Shown: in pieces, positions 26,825 through 35,309 of the stretch
Numbering within the stretch: the first letter of the stretch is position 1
Layout of the letters: the number at the start of each line of letters is the position of its first letter
DNA from: Flavobacterium endoglycinae
GTDB taxonomy: Bacteria; Bacteroidota; Bacteroidia; Flavobacteriales; Flavobacteriaceae
DNA length: 64,000 nucleotides
Reading direction: 5' to 3'
Assembly (NCBI RefSeq): GCF_017352115.1
Contig: NZ_CP071448.1
Coordinates: 2,937,001-3,001,000 of the forward strand
Notes under the pieces: model-generated
Seen by the model: the letters and a program-made list of their open reading frames with translations, nothing else
Database searches by the model: none
What the model was told of the DNA's origin: nothing
Translations under genes and position numbers: made by a program

Positions 26825-27874
26825 ATGAATAAAAAAGCAGAAAATATAATTGTTGGAATTTCAGTTGGAGATTTAAACGGTATTGGAAGCGAAGTTATAC
26901 TAAAAACATTCGAAGATTCAAGAATGTTAGAATTATGTACGCCTGTTATTTTCGCAAATGCTAAAATACTTTCTTTTGTTAGAAAAAGTTTTACATCGAC
27001 CGTGCAGTTTCATGGTGTAGATAAGTTAGATCAAATCATTCCGGGAAAAGTAAATGTGTATAACCTTTGGAAAGAAGGAGTAGATATTAACTTTGGAACA
27101 AATGATGAAAAAATCGGGGAATATGCTATAAAATCTTTTGTAGCAGCAACCAAAGCTTTAAAAGAAGATTTAATTGATGTTCTGGTTACAGCGCCAATAA
27201 ATAAATACAATATTCAGTCAGAAGATTTTAAATTTCCGGGACATACTGATTATTTGGATCAGGAATTAGAAGGAAATGCTTTAATGATGATGGTTCAGGA
27301 TAATTTAAGAGTAGGTCTGCTTACGGATCATGTTCCTTTAAACGAAGTATCATCGCATTTGACAGAAGAATTAATTACCAGAAAAATTGAAACAATACGA
27401 AAATCATTAATTCAGGATTTTAGTATTGTGAAGCCAAAAATTGCTGTTTTAGGATTAAATCCTCATTGTGGCGATGGCGGTGTAATAGGAAAAGAGGATG
27501 ATTTGATTTTAAAACCCGTTTTGAAAAAATTATTTTACAGCGGCACGATGGTTTTTGGGCCATTTTCTGCCGATGGTTTTTTTGGAAGTGGTCAATATGA
27601 AAAATATGATGCCGTTGTAGCCACATATCATGATCAAGGATTGATTCCGTTTAAAACACTTTCTTTTGGCAAAGGAGTAAATTATACGGCAGGTCTTGAT
27701 AAAGTTCGTACTTCACCAGATCATGGCACAGGTTACGATATTGCTGGAAAAGACATGGCAGATTTCAATTCGTTTAAAGAAGCAGTTTATCTTGCGCTTG
27801 ATATTTTTCGCTCGCGTAATCAGTATGAGGAGATTAGCCAAAAACCTCTTAAAATAAAAGAAAAACAGTTATAA
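26825..27874 (+). CDS. pdxA: 4-hydroxythreonine-4-phosphate dehydrogenase
   Basis: A 349-residue enzyme of the DXP-dependent pyridoxal phosphate pathway. It oxidises 4-phosphohydroxy-L-threonine, which then decarboxylates. Metal and substrate motifs are present: FPGHTDYLDQEL, AVLGLNPHCGDGG, VVATYHDQGLIPFK and VRTSPDHGTGYDIAG. A TAAATTTG -7 element (26784-26791) lies upstream. It stands apart from the fatty-acid cluster that follows, with about 100 bases and a separate promoter between them. Confidence 0.95.
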   Translation: MNKKAENIIVGISVGDLNGIGSEVILKTFEDSRMLELCTPVIFANAKILSFVRKSFTSTVQFHGVDKLDQIIPGKVNVYNLWKEGVDINFGTNDEKIGEYAIKSFVAATKALKEDLIDVLVTAPINKYNIQSEDFKFPGHTDYLDQELEGNALMMMVQDNLRVGLLTDHVPLNEVSSHLTEELITRKIETIRKSLIQDFSIVKPKIAVLGLNPHCGDGGVIGKEDDLILKPVLKKLFYSGTMVFGPFSADGFFGSGQYEKYDAVVATYHDQGLIPFKTLSFGKGVNYTAGLDKVRTSPDHGTGYDIAGKDMADFNSFKEAVYLALDIFRSRNQYEEISQKPLKIKEKQL

Positions 27875-27897
27875 ACAAAAAAAGGTGAATAAGATTA

Positions 27898-27925
27898 TTG
27901 AATTTACAATAATTTTATATCTTTG
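27898..27925 (+). promoter_or_regulatory. Promoter TTG-N17-TATCTTTG of the DUF177-rpmF-fabH-acc cluster
   Basis: TTG (27898-27900), 17 bases, then TATCTTTG (27918-27925) is a full consensus match. The start of the DUF177 gene is 54 bases further on. Confidence 0.65.
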
Positions 27926-27979
27926 CACCCCAATTCAGATGTCTGCTTTTAGAACTGAGTTGATCAAATTGATGTTGAA

Positions 27980-28522
27980 ATGAGCAAAACAAAAGAATTT
28001 TTAATTCCTTTCGTAGGATTAAAACTAGGAAAACACCATTTTGAGTATCAAATAAATAACACGTTCTTTAAGGACTTTGAGTACGATGAGTTTCAGAGTT
28101 CAGATATTAAAGTGAACTTGCTTTTTGATAAAAAGAGCAATATGTTAGAATTAGAATTCAAACACAAAGGAACTGTAAATGTACCTTGTGATCTAACAGG
28201 CGAAGATTTTGATTTACCTATAAAAGGAAAAATGAAGTTAATTGTTCGTTTTGGAGAAGAATTTAATGATGATAACGAAGAGTTGTTGATTTTGCCGCAT
28301 GGAGAACATGAATTAGATGTGTCACAATACATTTATGAAATGATTGCACTTTCGGTGCCTCAAAAAAGAATTCATCCAGGTGTTAAAGACGGAACATTAC
28401 AAACCGATGCTTTAACCAAATTGAATGAATTAAGTGTAAAAGAACAAAAGGAAGAGAGTAATAAAGAAGAAGATATTGACCCGCGTTGGGAAAAATTAAA
28501 GAAACTATTAACGGATAAATAA
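27980..28522 (+). CDS. YceD/DUF177-family protein
   Basis: A 180-residue cytoplasmic protein of the DUF177 family, which almost always sits directly upstream of rpmF, as here (9-base gap). The family segment LELEFKHKGTVNVPCDLTGEDFDLPI matches; the typical second cysteine is missing. Plant and bacterial members have been linked to 23S rRNA accumulation; the biochemical role is unclear. The C-terminus is acidic and Lys-rich. Confidence 0.88.
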   Translation: MSKTKEFLIPFVGLKLGKHHFEYQINNTFFKDFEYDEFQSSDIKVNLLFDKKSNMLELEFKHKGTVNVPCDLTGEDFDLPIKGKMKLIVRFGEEFNDDNEELLILPHGEHELDVSQYIYEMIALSVPQKRIHPGVKDGTLQTDALTKLNELSVKEQKEESNKEEDIDPRWEKLKKLLTDK

Positions 28523-28531
28523 TATAGTAAA

Positions 28532-28726
28532 ATGGCACATCCTAAGAGAAAAACCTCGAAAACAAGAAGAGATAAGAGAAGAACACATTATAAAGCGACT
28601 GTAGCTCAAATCGCTACATGTCCTATTACTGGTGAAGCACATTTATACCACAGAGCTTACTGGCACGAAGGTAAAATGTACTACAGAGGGCAAGTTGTTA
28701 TCGATAAATCTGAAGCGGTTGCTTAA
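28532..28726 (+). CDS. rpmF: Large ribosomal subunit protein bL32 (zinc-less form)
   Basis: A 64-residue ribosomal protein with the basic N-terminus [20 protein letters not shown] and the C-terminal half [18 protein letters not shown]. The four-cysteine zinc ribbon of many bL32 proteins is reduced to one Cys, so zinc is probably not bound. It sits between DUF177 and fabH in the conserved order. A terminator follows it, so fabH expression may depend on read-through or its own promoter. Confidence 0.95.
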
Positions 28727-28749
28727 TACGTTTTTGTAAATTATACCGG

Positions 28750-28776
28750 AACTCTCACATAGTGAGAGTTTTTTTT
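28750..28776 (+). terminator. Terminator after rpmF
   Basis: Stem AACTCTCAC (28750-28758) pairs with GTGAGAGTT (28762-28770), loop ATA, then six T. Confidence 0.85.
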
Positions 28777-28900
28777 GTTGGTTATAATTTTCGTTTTTTA
28801 AGAAAATATAGACAAATTCGCTTCGTTTTTTTTTGTATTTTTCAAGTCTTTTAAAAATTTTTCAAATTACTGTTAATTTGGAAGGAAATAATAGAATATA

Positions 28901-29899
28901 ATGAGTACAATCACAGCCGCAATTACCGCTGTTGGAGCTTACGTTCCAGACTTTGTTCTTTCTAATAAGGTGTTGGAAACCATGGTGGATACCAATGATG
29001 AGTGGATTACCACTCGTACCGGAATTAAAGAAAGAAGAATTCTTAAAGATGCTGATAAAGGAACATCGTACCTTGCCATACAAGCAGCAAAGGATTTAAT
29101 AGCAAAAGCTAACATTGATCCGTTAGAGATTGATATGATTATTATGGCAACTGCAACACCAGATATGATGGTGGCTTCAACTGGAGTTTATGTTGCAACA
29201 GAAATTGGCGCTACAAATGCATTCGCTTACGATTTGCAGGCAGCGTGTTCAAGTTTCTTGTACGGAATGTCAACTGCAGCTGCTTACGTGCAGTCTGGAA
29301 GATATAAAAAGGTATTGTTAATTGGTGCCGATAAAATGTCATCAATTGTTGATTATACAGATAGAGCAACTTGTATTATTTTTGGTGATGGTGCTGGAGC
29401 TGTATTGTTCGAACCAAATTACGAAGGTCTTGGTTTACAAGACGAATATTTAAGAAGTGATGGTGTTGGACGTGATTTTCTTAAAATACCAGCTGGTGGA
29501 TCTTTGATTCCGCCTAGTGAAGACACTGTAAAAAACAGACAACACAATATCATGCAAGATGGTAAAACGGTATTTAAATACGCAGTTACCAATATGGCAG
29601 ATGCCAGCGAATTAATTTTGCAGAGAAACAACTTAACTAATCAGGATGTTGACTGGTTAGTGCCGCATCAGGCAAACAAACGCATCATTGATGCTACTGC
29701 AGGAAGACTTGAACTTGATGAGTCTAAAGTATTAGTTAATATCGAAAGATATGGTAATACCACTTCAGGAACTTTACCACTAGTATTAGCTGATTTTGAA
29801 GATAAGCTTAAAAAAGGAGATAATGTTATCTTTGCTGCATTTGGCGGTGGATTCACTTGGGGATCTATCTATTTAAAATGGGCTTACGATAAGAAATAA
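28901..29899 (+). CDS. fabH: 3-oxoacyl-[acyl-carrier-protein] synthase III
   Basis: A 332-residue enzyme that condenses acetyl-CoA (or branched acyl-CoA) with malonyl-ACP to start fatty-acid synthesis. The triad Cys116 (QAACSSFLYG), His256 (VPHQANKR) and Asn286 (YGNTTSGT) is complete. It is followed after 23 bases by accB, so the first committed enzymes of fatty-acid synthesis are grouped. The start is set by an ATG 124 bases after the rpmF terminator. Confidence 0.95.
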   Translation: MSTITAAITAVGAYVPDFVLSNKVLETMVDTNDEWITTRTGIKERRILKDADKGTSYLAIQAAKDLIAKANIDPLEIDMIIMATATPDMMVASTGVYVATEIGATNAFAYDLQAACSSFLYGMSTAAAYVQSGRYKKVLLIGADKMSSIVDYTDRATCIIFGDGAGAVLFEPNYEGLGLQDEYLRSDGVGRDFLKIPAGGSLIPPSEDTVKNRQHNIMQDGKTVFKYAVTNMADASELILQRNNLTNQDVDWLVPHQANKRIIDATAGRLELDESKVLVNIERYGNTTSGTLPLVLADFEDKLKKGDNVIFAAFGGGFTWGSIYLKWAYDKK

Positions 29900-29922
29900 A
29901 TTAAAACTAAAAACGAATCATT

Positions 29923-30408
29923 ATGGATTTAAAAGAAATTCAAAACCTAATCAAATTTGTTGCAAATTCGGGTGTTGCAGAAGTGAAGTTGGAAATGGAT
30001 GATGTAAAAATCACGATCAGAACAACCTTAGAAACAAATGTAACAGAAGCAACTTATGTACAGCAATTACCAGCTCAGGCTGCTTTACCACAAGCAACAG
30101 TTCCGCAGGTTACTGCTCCAACAGTTGTAAGTGTAACTCCAGAAAAACCTGCTTCTGACGATTCTAAATATGTTACTATAAAATCTCCAATTATCGGAAC
30201 ATTCTATAGAAAACCATCTCCAGACAAACCAGTTTTCACTGAAGTAGGAAGCTCAGTATCAAAAGGTGATGTTCTTTGCGTAATCGAAGCAATGAAATTA
30301 TTCAACGAAATCGAATCAGAAGTTTCAGGAAAAATTGTAAAAATTCTTGTTGACGATATGTCTCCAGTTGAATTTGATCAACCTTTATTCTTAGTAGATC
30401 CATCATAA
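29923..30408 (+). CDS. accB: Biotin carboxyl carrier protein of acetyl-CoA carboxylase
   Basis: A 161-residue carrier with an N-terminal dimerisation region, a Pro/Ala/Thr-rich linker (about residues 47-80) and a C-terminal biotinyl domain. Biotin attaches to Lys125 in [12 protein letters not shown]. It lies between fabH and accC. A 110-base repeat-bearing gap separates it from accC, which is longer than usual for this pair. Confidence 0.95.
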   Translation: MDLKEIQNLIKFVANSGVAEVKLEMDDVKITIRTTLETNVTEATYVQQLPAQAALPQATVPQVTAPTVVSVTPEKPASDDSKYVTIKSPIIGTFYRKPSPDKPVFTEVGSSVSKGDVLCVIEAMKLFNEIESEVSGKIVKILVDDMSPVEFDQPLFLVDPS

Positions 30409-30518
30409 ATAAATTTAGATTTTAGATTTTAGGTTTTAGATTGATCTGATAGAATTAATACAACAGACATCTAAAATTATCTAATTATCAAATTGTCTAA
30501 TTATCTAATTAAAATAAG
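30409..30518. repeat. Inverted repeat-rich spacer between accB and accC
   Basis: Left part reads TTTAGATTTTAGATTTTAGG-like (about 30414-30445) and the right part ATCTAAAATTATCTAATTATC-like (about 30470-30510), roughly its inverse. A similar TTTAGATTTTAG segment occurs at 61492-61506, so this is another dispersed repeat type. Confidence 0.6.
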
Positions 30519-31865
30519 ATGTTTAAAAAAATATTAATTGCGAATAGAGGAGAAATTGCACTTCGTGTAATTCGTACATGTAAGGAAATGGGAATTAAAA
30601 CTGTTGCAGTTTATTCTACAGCCGATGCAGAAAGTCTGCATGTTAAATTTGCAGATGAAGCGGTTTGTATTGGTCCTCCTCCAAGTAACTTATCGTATTT
30701 AAAAATGTCAAATATTATTGCTGCTGCAGAAATTACAAATGCAGACGCAATACACCCAGGATACGGTTTCCTTTCTGAGAATGCTAAATTCTCAAAAATT
30801 TGTCAAGAGCATGGTATCAAATTTATCGGTGCAGCTCCTGAAATGATCGACAGAATGGGAGATAAAGCTTCTGCTAAAGCTACAATGAAAGCTGCAGGAG
30901 TGCCATGTGTACCAGGTTCAGACGGATTATTAGAATCTTACGAGCATGCACAAAAAACGGCTGCAGAAATTGGTTATCCAGTGATGATGAAAGCTACTGC
31001 AGGTGGTGGTGGAAAAGGAATGCGTGCCATCTGGAAAGAAGAAGATCTTTTAAAAGCTTGGGAAAGCGCACGTCAAGAAGCTGCTGCAGCATTTGGAAAT
31101 GACGGTATGTACATGGAGAAACTTATTGAAGAACCACGTCACATCGAAATTCAAGTTGTAGGAGATTCTTATGGAAAAGCATGTCACCTTTCTGAAAGAG
31201 ACTGCTCAGTACAACGTCGTCACCAAAAACTTACTGAAGAAACACCTTCACCTTTCATGACAGATGAATTGCGTACAAGAATGGGTGAGGCAGCTGTAAA
31301 AGCGGCTGAGTTTATTAAGTATGAAGGAGCTGGAACTGTTGAATTCTTAGTAGACAAACACAGAAACTTCTATTTCATGGAAATGAATACTCGTATTCAG
31401 GTGGAGCACCCAATTACAGAACAAGTAATTGATTACGATTTAATTCGTGAGCAAATTATGGTTGCTGCTGGAATTCCAATTTCTGGTAAAAACTACCTTC
31501 CTGAATTACATGCTATTGAAGTTCGTATTAATGCTGAAGATCCGTACAACGATTTTCGTCCTTCACCAGGGAAAATTACTACGCTTCATATGCCAGGAGG
31601 ACACGGAGTACGTTTAGATACTCACGTTTACTCTGGTTACAGCATTCCGCCAAATTACGATTCTATGATTGCTAAGTTAATTACAACTGCACAATCTCGT
31701 GAAGAAGCTATCAGTAAAATGAGAAGAGCTCTTGACGAATTCGTAATTGAAGGTGTGAAAACGACAATACCTTTCCACAGACAATTAATGGATGATCCAA
31801 AATATATTGCAGGAGATTATACAACTGCATTTATGGAGACTTTCAAAATGAATAGTCCAGAATAA
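30519..31865 (+). CDS. accC: Biotin carboxylase subunit of acetyl-CoA carboxylase
   Basis: A 448-residue ATP-grasp enzyme that carboxylates biotin on AccB. The N-terminus [19 protein letters not shown], the glycine-rich ATP loop [12 protein letters not shown], the [15 protein letters not shown] block and the [15 protein letters not shown] catalytic segment are all intact. Length is normal. Two terminators in tandem follow, closing the fatty-acid cluster. Confidence 0.96.
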   Translation: MFKKILIANRGEIALRVIRTCKEMGIKTVAVYSTADAESLHVKFADEAVCIGPPPSNLSYLKMSNIIAAAEITNADAIHPGYGFLSENAKFSKICQEHGIKFIGAAPEMIDRMGDKASAKATMKAAGVPCVPGSDGLLESYEHAQKTAAEIGYPVMMKATAGGGGKGMRAIWKEEDLLKAWESARQEAAAAFGNDGMYMEKLIEEPRHIEIQVVGDSYGKACHLSERDCSVQRRHQKLTEETPSPFMTDELRTRMGEAAVKAAEFIKYEGAGTVEFLVDKHRNFYFMEMNTRIQVEHPITEQVIDYDLIREQIMVAAGIPISGKNYLPELHAIEVRINAEDPYNDFRPSPGKITTLHMPGGHGVRLDTHVYSGYSIPPNYDSMIAKLITTAQSREEAISKMRRALDEFVIEGVKTTIPFHRQLMDDPKYIAGDYTTAFMETFKMNSPE

Positions 31866-31870
31866 TTTAA

Positions 31871-31896
31871 AAGGCCGTCAATCGACGGCCTTTTTT
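31871..31896 (+). terminator. First terminator after accC
   Basis: Stem GGCCGTC (31873-31879) pairs with GACGGCC (31884-31890), loop AATC, followed by a T-tract. Confidence 0.88.
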
Positions 31897-31917
31897 CTTT
31901 ATATATATCCTATTTCA

Positions 31918-31952
31918 GCCCGACAGTTTAAAAAACACTGTTGGGCTTTTTT
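31918..31952 (+). terminator. Second terminator after accC
   Basis: Stem GCCCGACAGT (31918-31927) pairs with ACTGTTGGGC (31937-31946) with one G-U pair, a 9-base loop and six T. Confidence 0.85.
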
Positions 31953-31990
31953 ATTCTGTACAGCAGGTAAACACTATTTGTGTATACTTT

Positions 31991-32023
31991 TTACACACTT
32001 TTTATTCAAGTTACACACTTTTT
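31991..32023. promoter_or_regulatory. Two direct repeats 20 bases apart upstream of the PepSY-like array
   Basis: TTACACACTTTTT occurs at 31991-32003 and 32011-32023, so both copies face the same side of the helix. They lie about 145-180 bases before the first gene of the array, a distance typical for activator sites of sigma-54 regulators such as the one encoded at 33948. I searched the downstream 120 bases for a GG-N10-GC sigma-54 promoter and did not find one, so the link is tentative. Confidence 0.4.
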
Positions 32024-32168
32024 TACATGCCTATTTTTTGGCATGCATTAGTAAATCCCTTTAAAAACAAGGCTTTACGGGTATTGGAGTGTAGTTACTT
32101 TGTTTCGGCATGATAGTTTCTTTACCTAAAGCGTAAAACAAACTATTAACTATTTAATTATACACATT

Positions 32169-32465
32169 ATGAAAAATTTATTTTTATCAGCCGCGATTGT
32201 TTTAGGAAGTTTGACATCATTTGCTTCAACTTCTCCAGTTTCAAATTCTATTGTAAAAATTACTTCTATTGAAGACGATTATACAGAAATTAAATTAGAG
32301 GAATTGCCAGCTGCCATTACAGAAGCTTTGAAAAAAGCCTATCCTACAGCAGTAATTACAAAAGCATATAAAAACGAAAAGTCAGAATATAAGCTGGACG
32401 TTACAGTTGGCGACAAAGTTGGAAATCTTTTCGCTAACGCAGATGGAACTTGGATTCAAAAATAA
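32169..32465 (+). CDS. Secreted PepSY-like small protein, copy 1 of 5
   Basis: A 98-residue protein with a Sec signal peptide (MKNLFLSAAIVLGSLTSFAS). One small domain follows, with LPAAITEALKKAYPTAVITKAYKNE, a beta strand EYKLDVTVGDK, and the ending NADGTWIQK. This alpha then beta-beta layout is that of PepSY-like/DUF2874 domains, small periplasmic folds thought to bind peptides or proteins. It is nearly identical at the N-terminus to copy 2, suggesting recent duplication. It is the first of a five-gene array on one strand. Confidence 0.8.
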   Translation: MKNLFLSAAIVLGSLTSFASTSPVSNSIVKITSIEDDYTEIKLEELPAAITEALKKAYPTAVITKAYKNEKSEYKLDVTVGDKVGNLFANADGTWIQK

Positions 32466-32574
32466 TCCTGGATTCTAAAAAAAATAATAGTAGAAATTTA
32501 GTAATTAGTCTTAACCGTGGAAATTCAAATTAAGAATACTAAGATTAAATTAACAACATTAAAATACAATTATC

Positions 32575-32871
32575 ATGAAAAATTTATTTTTATCAGCCGC
32601 AATCGTTTTGGGAGGTTTAACATCATTTGCTTCAACTTCGCCAATTTCAAATACAATCGTAAAAGTAGCGTCATTTCAAGATGACTATACAGAAATCAAT
32701 GTAACAGAAGTACCTGCTGCAGTTACTGACGCACTTAAAAAAGCGTATCCAGATGCAGTTCTAAATAAAGCATACAAAAACAGTGCTTCTCAATATAAAT
32801 TAGAAGTTACAGTAGGAGACAAAGTAGGAGCTCTTTATGCTAATGCTGACGGATCTTGGGTAAAAAAATAA
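32575..32871 (+). CDS. Secreted PepSY-like small protein, copy 2 of 5
   Basis: A 98-residue paralogue of copy 1, with signal peptide MKNLFLSAAIVLGGLTSFAS and a domain VPAAVTDALKKAYPDAVLNKAYKN ending NADGSWVKK. The 109-base gap before it is the longest within the array and AT-rich. Copies 1 and 2 are closest to each other, and copies 3-5 start MKKL instead of MKNL. Confidence 0.8.
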   Translation: MKNLFLSAAIVLGGLTSFASTSPISNTIVKVASFQDDYTEINVTEVPAAVTDALKKAYPDAVLNKAYKNSASQYKLEVTVGDKVGALYANADGSWVKK

Positions 32872-32899
32872 TTAAAAACTAACCTAAAAACTATTAATT

Positions 32900-33190
32900 A
32901 TGAAAAAGCTAATCTTATCGACAGCTATTCTATTGGGTAGTTTGTCAATGCAAGCAGAAAATACTGTTTTAACCACCAATGCAGTAAACACAGTTAAATA
33001 TCAAGATGATTATAAAGAAGTAGATGCTGTACCGGCAGCGATTAAAAAATCTCTAGACGAAGCTTATCCAGGTGTAAAACTTGAAAAAGCATTTGTGAAT
33101 TCAAATAAAGAATATAAAATTGAAATCACAGTAAGAGGTGAAAAATCGATTGTCTACACAGACGCTACAGGAAACATCCTTAAAAAATAA
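32900..33190 (+). CDS. Secreted PepSY-like small protein, copy 3 of 5
   Basis: A 96-residue paralogue with signal peptide MKKLILSTAILLGSLSMQA and domain VPAAIKKSLDEAYPGVKLEKAFVNS. It is the most basic copy in its last strand (VRGEKSIVYTDATGNILKK). It lies 28 bases after copy 2. Confidence 0.8.
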   Translation: MKKLILSTAILLGSLSMQAENTVLTTNAVNTVKYQDDYKEVDAVPAAIKKSLDEAYPGVKLEKAFVNSNKEYKIEITVRGEKSIVYTDATGNILKK

Positions 33191-33208
33191 CATAAAAAAC
33201 TAAGCATT

Positions 33209-33505
33209 ATGAAAAAGTTAATCTTATCAGCAGCTATTGTTTTAGGAGGCTTGTCTCTACAAGCGGCTGCTCCAGCAGAATCAATTTCGATTATTAAATC
33301 AGTAAACCTTCAAGATGCATTTACTGAAGTTGGATTAGATGCTGTTCCGGCAGCTGTAAAGTCAACTGTTGAAAAATCTTTTCCAGGTACTAAACTTGAA
33401 AAAGCATACAAAAATGACAAAAATGAGTACAAACTTGAGATTTCAAGCGGAGATAAGAAGTATACTGTTTTCACAGACGCTTCAGGAAATATCATTAAAA
33501 AATAA
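33209..33505 (+). CDS. Secreted PepSY-like small protein, copy 4 of 5
   Basis: A 98-residue paralogue with signal peptide MKKLILSAAIVLGGLSLQAA and domain VPAAVKSTVEKSFPGTKLEKAYKND, ending TDASGNIIKK. It lies 18 bases after copy 3, so copies 2-5 are probably one transcript. Confidence 0.8.
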   Translation: MKKLILSAAIVLGGLSLQAAAPAESISIIKSVNLQDAFTEVGLDAVPAAVKSTVEKSFPGTKLEKAYKNDKNEYKLEISSGDKKYTVFTDASGNIIKK

Positions 33506-33520
33506 TAAAAACAGAGCGTT

Positions 33521-33817
33521 ATGAAAAAGTTAGCCATCGCAACAGCCATCATTTTAGGGAGCATGTCAATCTCTGTAACAGCAGAGACTTCTACTAAAAA
33601 GGTACAAACTTCGGTTTCTCTGCAAGCAGAATATACTGAGATTACTACAGATGCTGTACCGGCAGCTGTAAAAACCGCCCTGCAGACCGCTTATCCAAAT
33701 GCTAAATTGGAAAAGGCATTTATTAATGATAAAAAGGAATATAAATTACAAATATCAGTTGGAGACCAAAAGGCTACTGTGTATTCAGATGTCAATGGCA
33801 ACTGGTTGAAGATATAA
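33521..33817 (+). CDS. Secreted PepSY-like small protein, copy 5 of 5
   Basis: A 98-residue paralogue with signal peptide MKKLAIATAIILGSMSISVTA and domain VPAAVKTALQTAYPNAKLEKAFIND, ending SDVNGNWLKI. It lies 15 bases after copy 4 and is followed by a strong terminator, then the response-regulator gene. Confidence 0.8.
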   Translation: MKKLAIATAIILGSMSISVTAETSTKKVQTSVSLQAEYTEITTDAVPAAVKTALQTAYPNAKLEKAFINDKKEYKLQISVGDQKATVYSDVNGNWLKI

Positions 33818-33850
33818 ATTAGGTGAAATTAGATTTATGTTTTTGGTGAA

Positions 33851-33883
33851 AAAGAGATTGCATCGTGCAATCTCTTTTTTTTT
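33851..33883 (+). terminator. Terminator after the PepSY-like array
   Basis: Stem AAAGAGATTGCA (33851-33862) pairs with TGCAATCTCTTT (33866-33877), loop TCG, followed by more T. Confidence 0.88.
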
Positions 33884-33947
33884 GCATAATTTTATGAAAT
33901 TACAATTTTAATAGTGTTATTTTAGCAAAAAACTCCCTTTAGAACAA

Positions 33948-35309
33948 ATGCCCAAGATATTAGTAATAGAAGATGATATTTCGTTTTGTAAATTATTAGA
34001 AAAATTTCTCCTAAAAAAATCATTCGAAGTAACAGTCGCTTTCTCTGCTGCCGAAGCACGATCAGCAATCAAAAAAGAATCTTTCGATTTGATTTTGACA
34101 GACCTTCGTTTGCCTGATTCTGACGGTATTGGTCTTATGTCTGAGTTTAAAAATGAATATCCGCATATTCCAGTTATCTTAATGACCGGTTATTCTGATG
34201 TGAACACTGCCGTAAAAGCCATCAAAAATGGTGCAGCTGATTATATCTCAAAACCCTTTAATCCAGATGAAGTTTTACTTGTAATTACAAATGCCTTAAA
34301 AGCATCGCAAGAAGTAGAGGAAGAAAACACAGAAGAAACTCCTAAACCAAAAAAAGCAGCAAAAAAAACGGTTACGGGTGAAAATGAATTTGTAAAAGGA
34401 ATTTCAGTTGCTTCAAAAAAACTGCAGGATCATATTCAATTGGTAAGTCCTACTGATATGTCAGTTTTAATTATCGGCGAAAGCGGAACCGGAAAAGAAA
34501 TCATCGCCAAAAGTATTCATCAGCAAAGCAATAGAAAAAACAACAATTTTATCGCGGTTGACTGCGGAGCGATTCCGAAAGAATTGGCAGCAAGTGAATT
34601 CTTCGGACACTTAAAAGGTTCTTTCACGGGAGCGATCAACGATAAAATGGGATATTTTGAAGCTGCAAACGGCGGAACTCTTTTTCTGGATGAAATAGGA
34701 AACCTTTCTTATGACAATCAAATTCAGTTATTGCGTGCGCTTCAAGAACGAAAAGTAAAACCTGTTGGAAGCAATAAAGAAATAAACGTCGATATACGCA
34801 TTATTACTGCTACCAATGAAGATTTACGCGAAGCAGTAAAAAACGGCGATTTTAGAGAAGATTTATACCATAGAATCAATGAATTCTCGATTCAGTCTCC
34901 ATCATTAAAAGATCGTGACGAAGATTTAATGCTTTTTGCCGATTATTTTCTCGAAAAAGCCAATCAGCAGTTAAATAAAGATATTATTGGATTTTCGCCT
35001 GAAGTGGTTTCTATTTTTCAAAACTACAACTGGCCGGGAAATCTACGCGAACTTCAAAACTGCGTAAAACGTGCTACATTGTTATCTCAAGGTGATTTTA
35101 TAGAAAGCGATGTGCTTCCTGTTGAATTTTTTCAGGTTTCAAAACAACAGCAAGGATTTACAGGCGCTTTTTCATTATCAGAAAATGAAAAAGAAGCCAT
35201 TATTCACGCGCTCAACAGAACGCAGAATAATAAATCGGAAGCGGCAAAACTGCTTAAAATTACCAGAAAAACACTTTACAATAAACTGAAACAATACAAT
35301 ATCGATTAA
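33948..35309 (+). CDS. Sigma-54-dependent response regulator (NtrC family)
   Basis: A 453-residue activator with three domains. The receiver domain (1-120) has phospho-acceptor Asp52 (LILTDLRLPDSDG). The AAA+ domain (about 150-385) has Walker A GESGTGKE near 177-184, the sigma-54 contact loop written GSFTGA rather than GAFTGA, and Walker B GGTLFLDEIG. A Fis-type helix-turn-helix forms the C-terminus (NNKSEAAKLLKITRKTLYNKL). It is convergent with a hybrid histidine kinase gene (4-base overlap) that is its likely partner. The adjacent PepSY-like array is a candidate target. Confidence 0.94.
   Translation: MPKILVIEDDISFCKLLEKFLLKKSFEVTVAFSAAEARSAIKKESFDLILTDLRLPDSDGIGLMSEFKNEYPHIPVILMTGYSDVNTAVKAIKNGAADYISKPFNPDEVLLVITNALKASQEVEEENTEETPKPKKAAKKTVTGENEFVKGISVASKKLQDHIQLVSPTDMSVLIIGESGTGKEIIAKSIHQQSNRKNNNFIAVDCGAIPKELAASEFFGHLKGSFTGAINDKMGYFEAANGGTLFLDEIGNLSYDNQIQLLRALQERKVKPVGSNKEINVDIRIITATNEDLREAVKNGDFREDLYHRINEFSIQSPSLKDRDEDLMLFADYFLEKANQQLNKDIIGFSPEVVSIFQNYNWPGNLRELQNCVKRATLLSQGDFIESDVLPVEFFQVSKQQQGFTGAFSLSENEKEAIIHALNRTQNNKSEAAKLLKITRKTLYNKLKQYNID

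Noticed and set aside
32024..32168. Sigma-54 promoter (GG-N10-GC) before the PepSY-like array
   Set aside because: Every GG in the region was checked; none is followed by GC at the required distance.
32169..33817. CRISPR-like array
   Set aside because: The repeated units are full coding genes with signal peptides, not short repeats and spacers.
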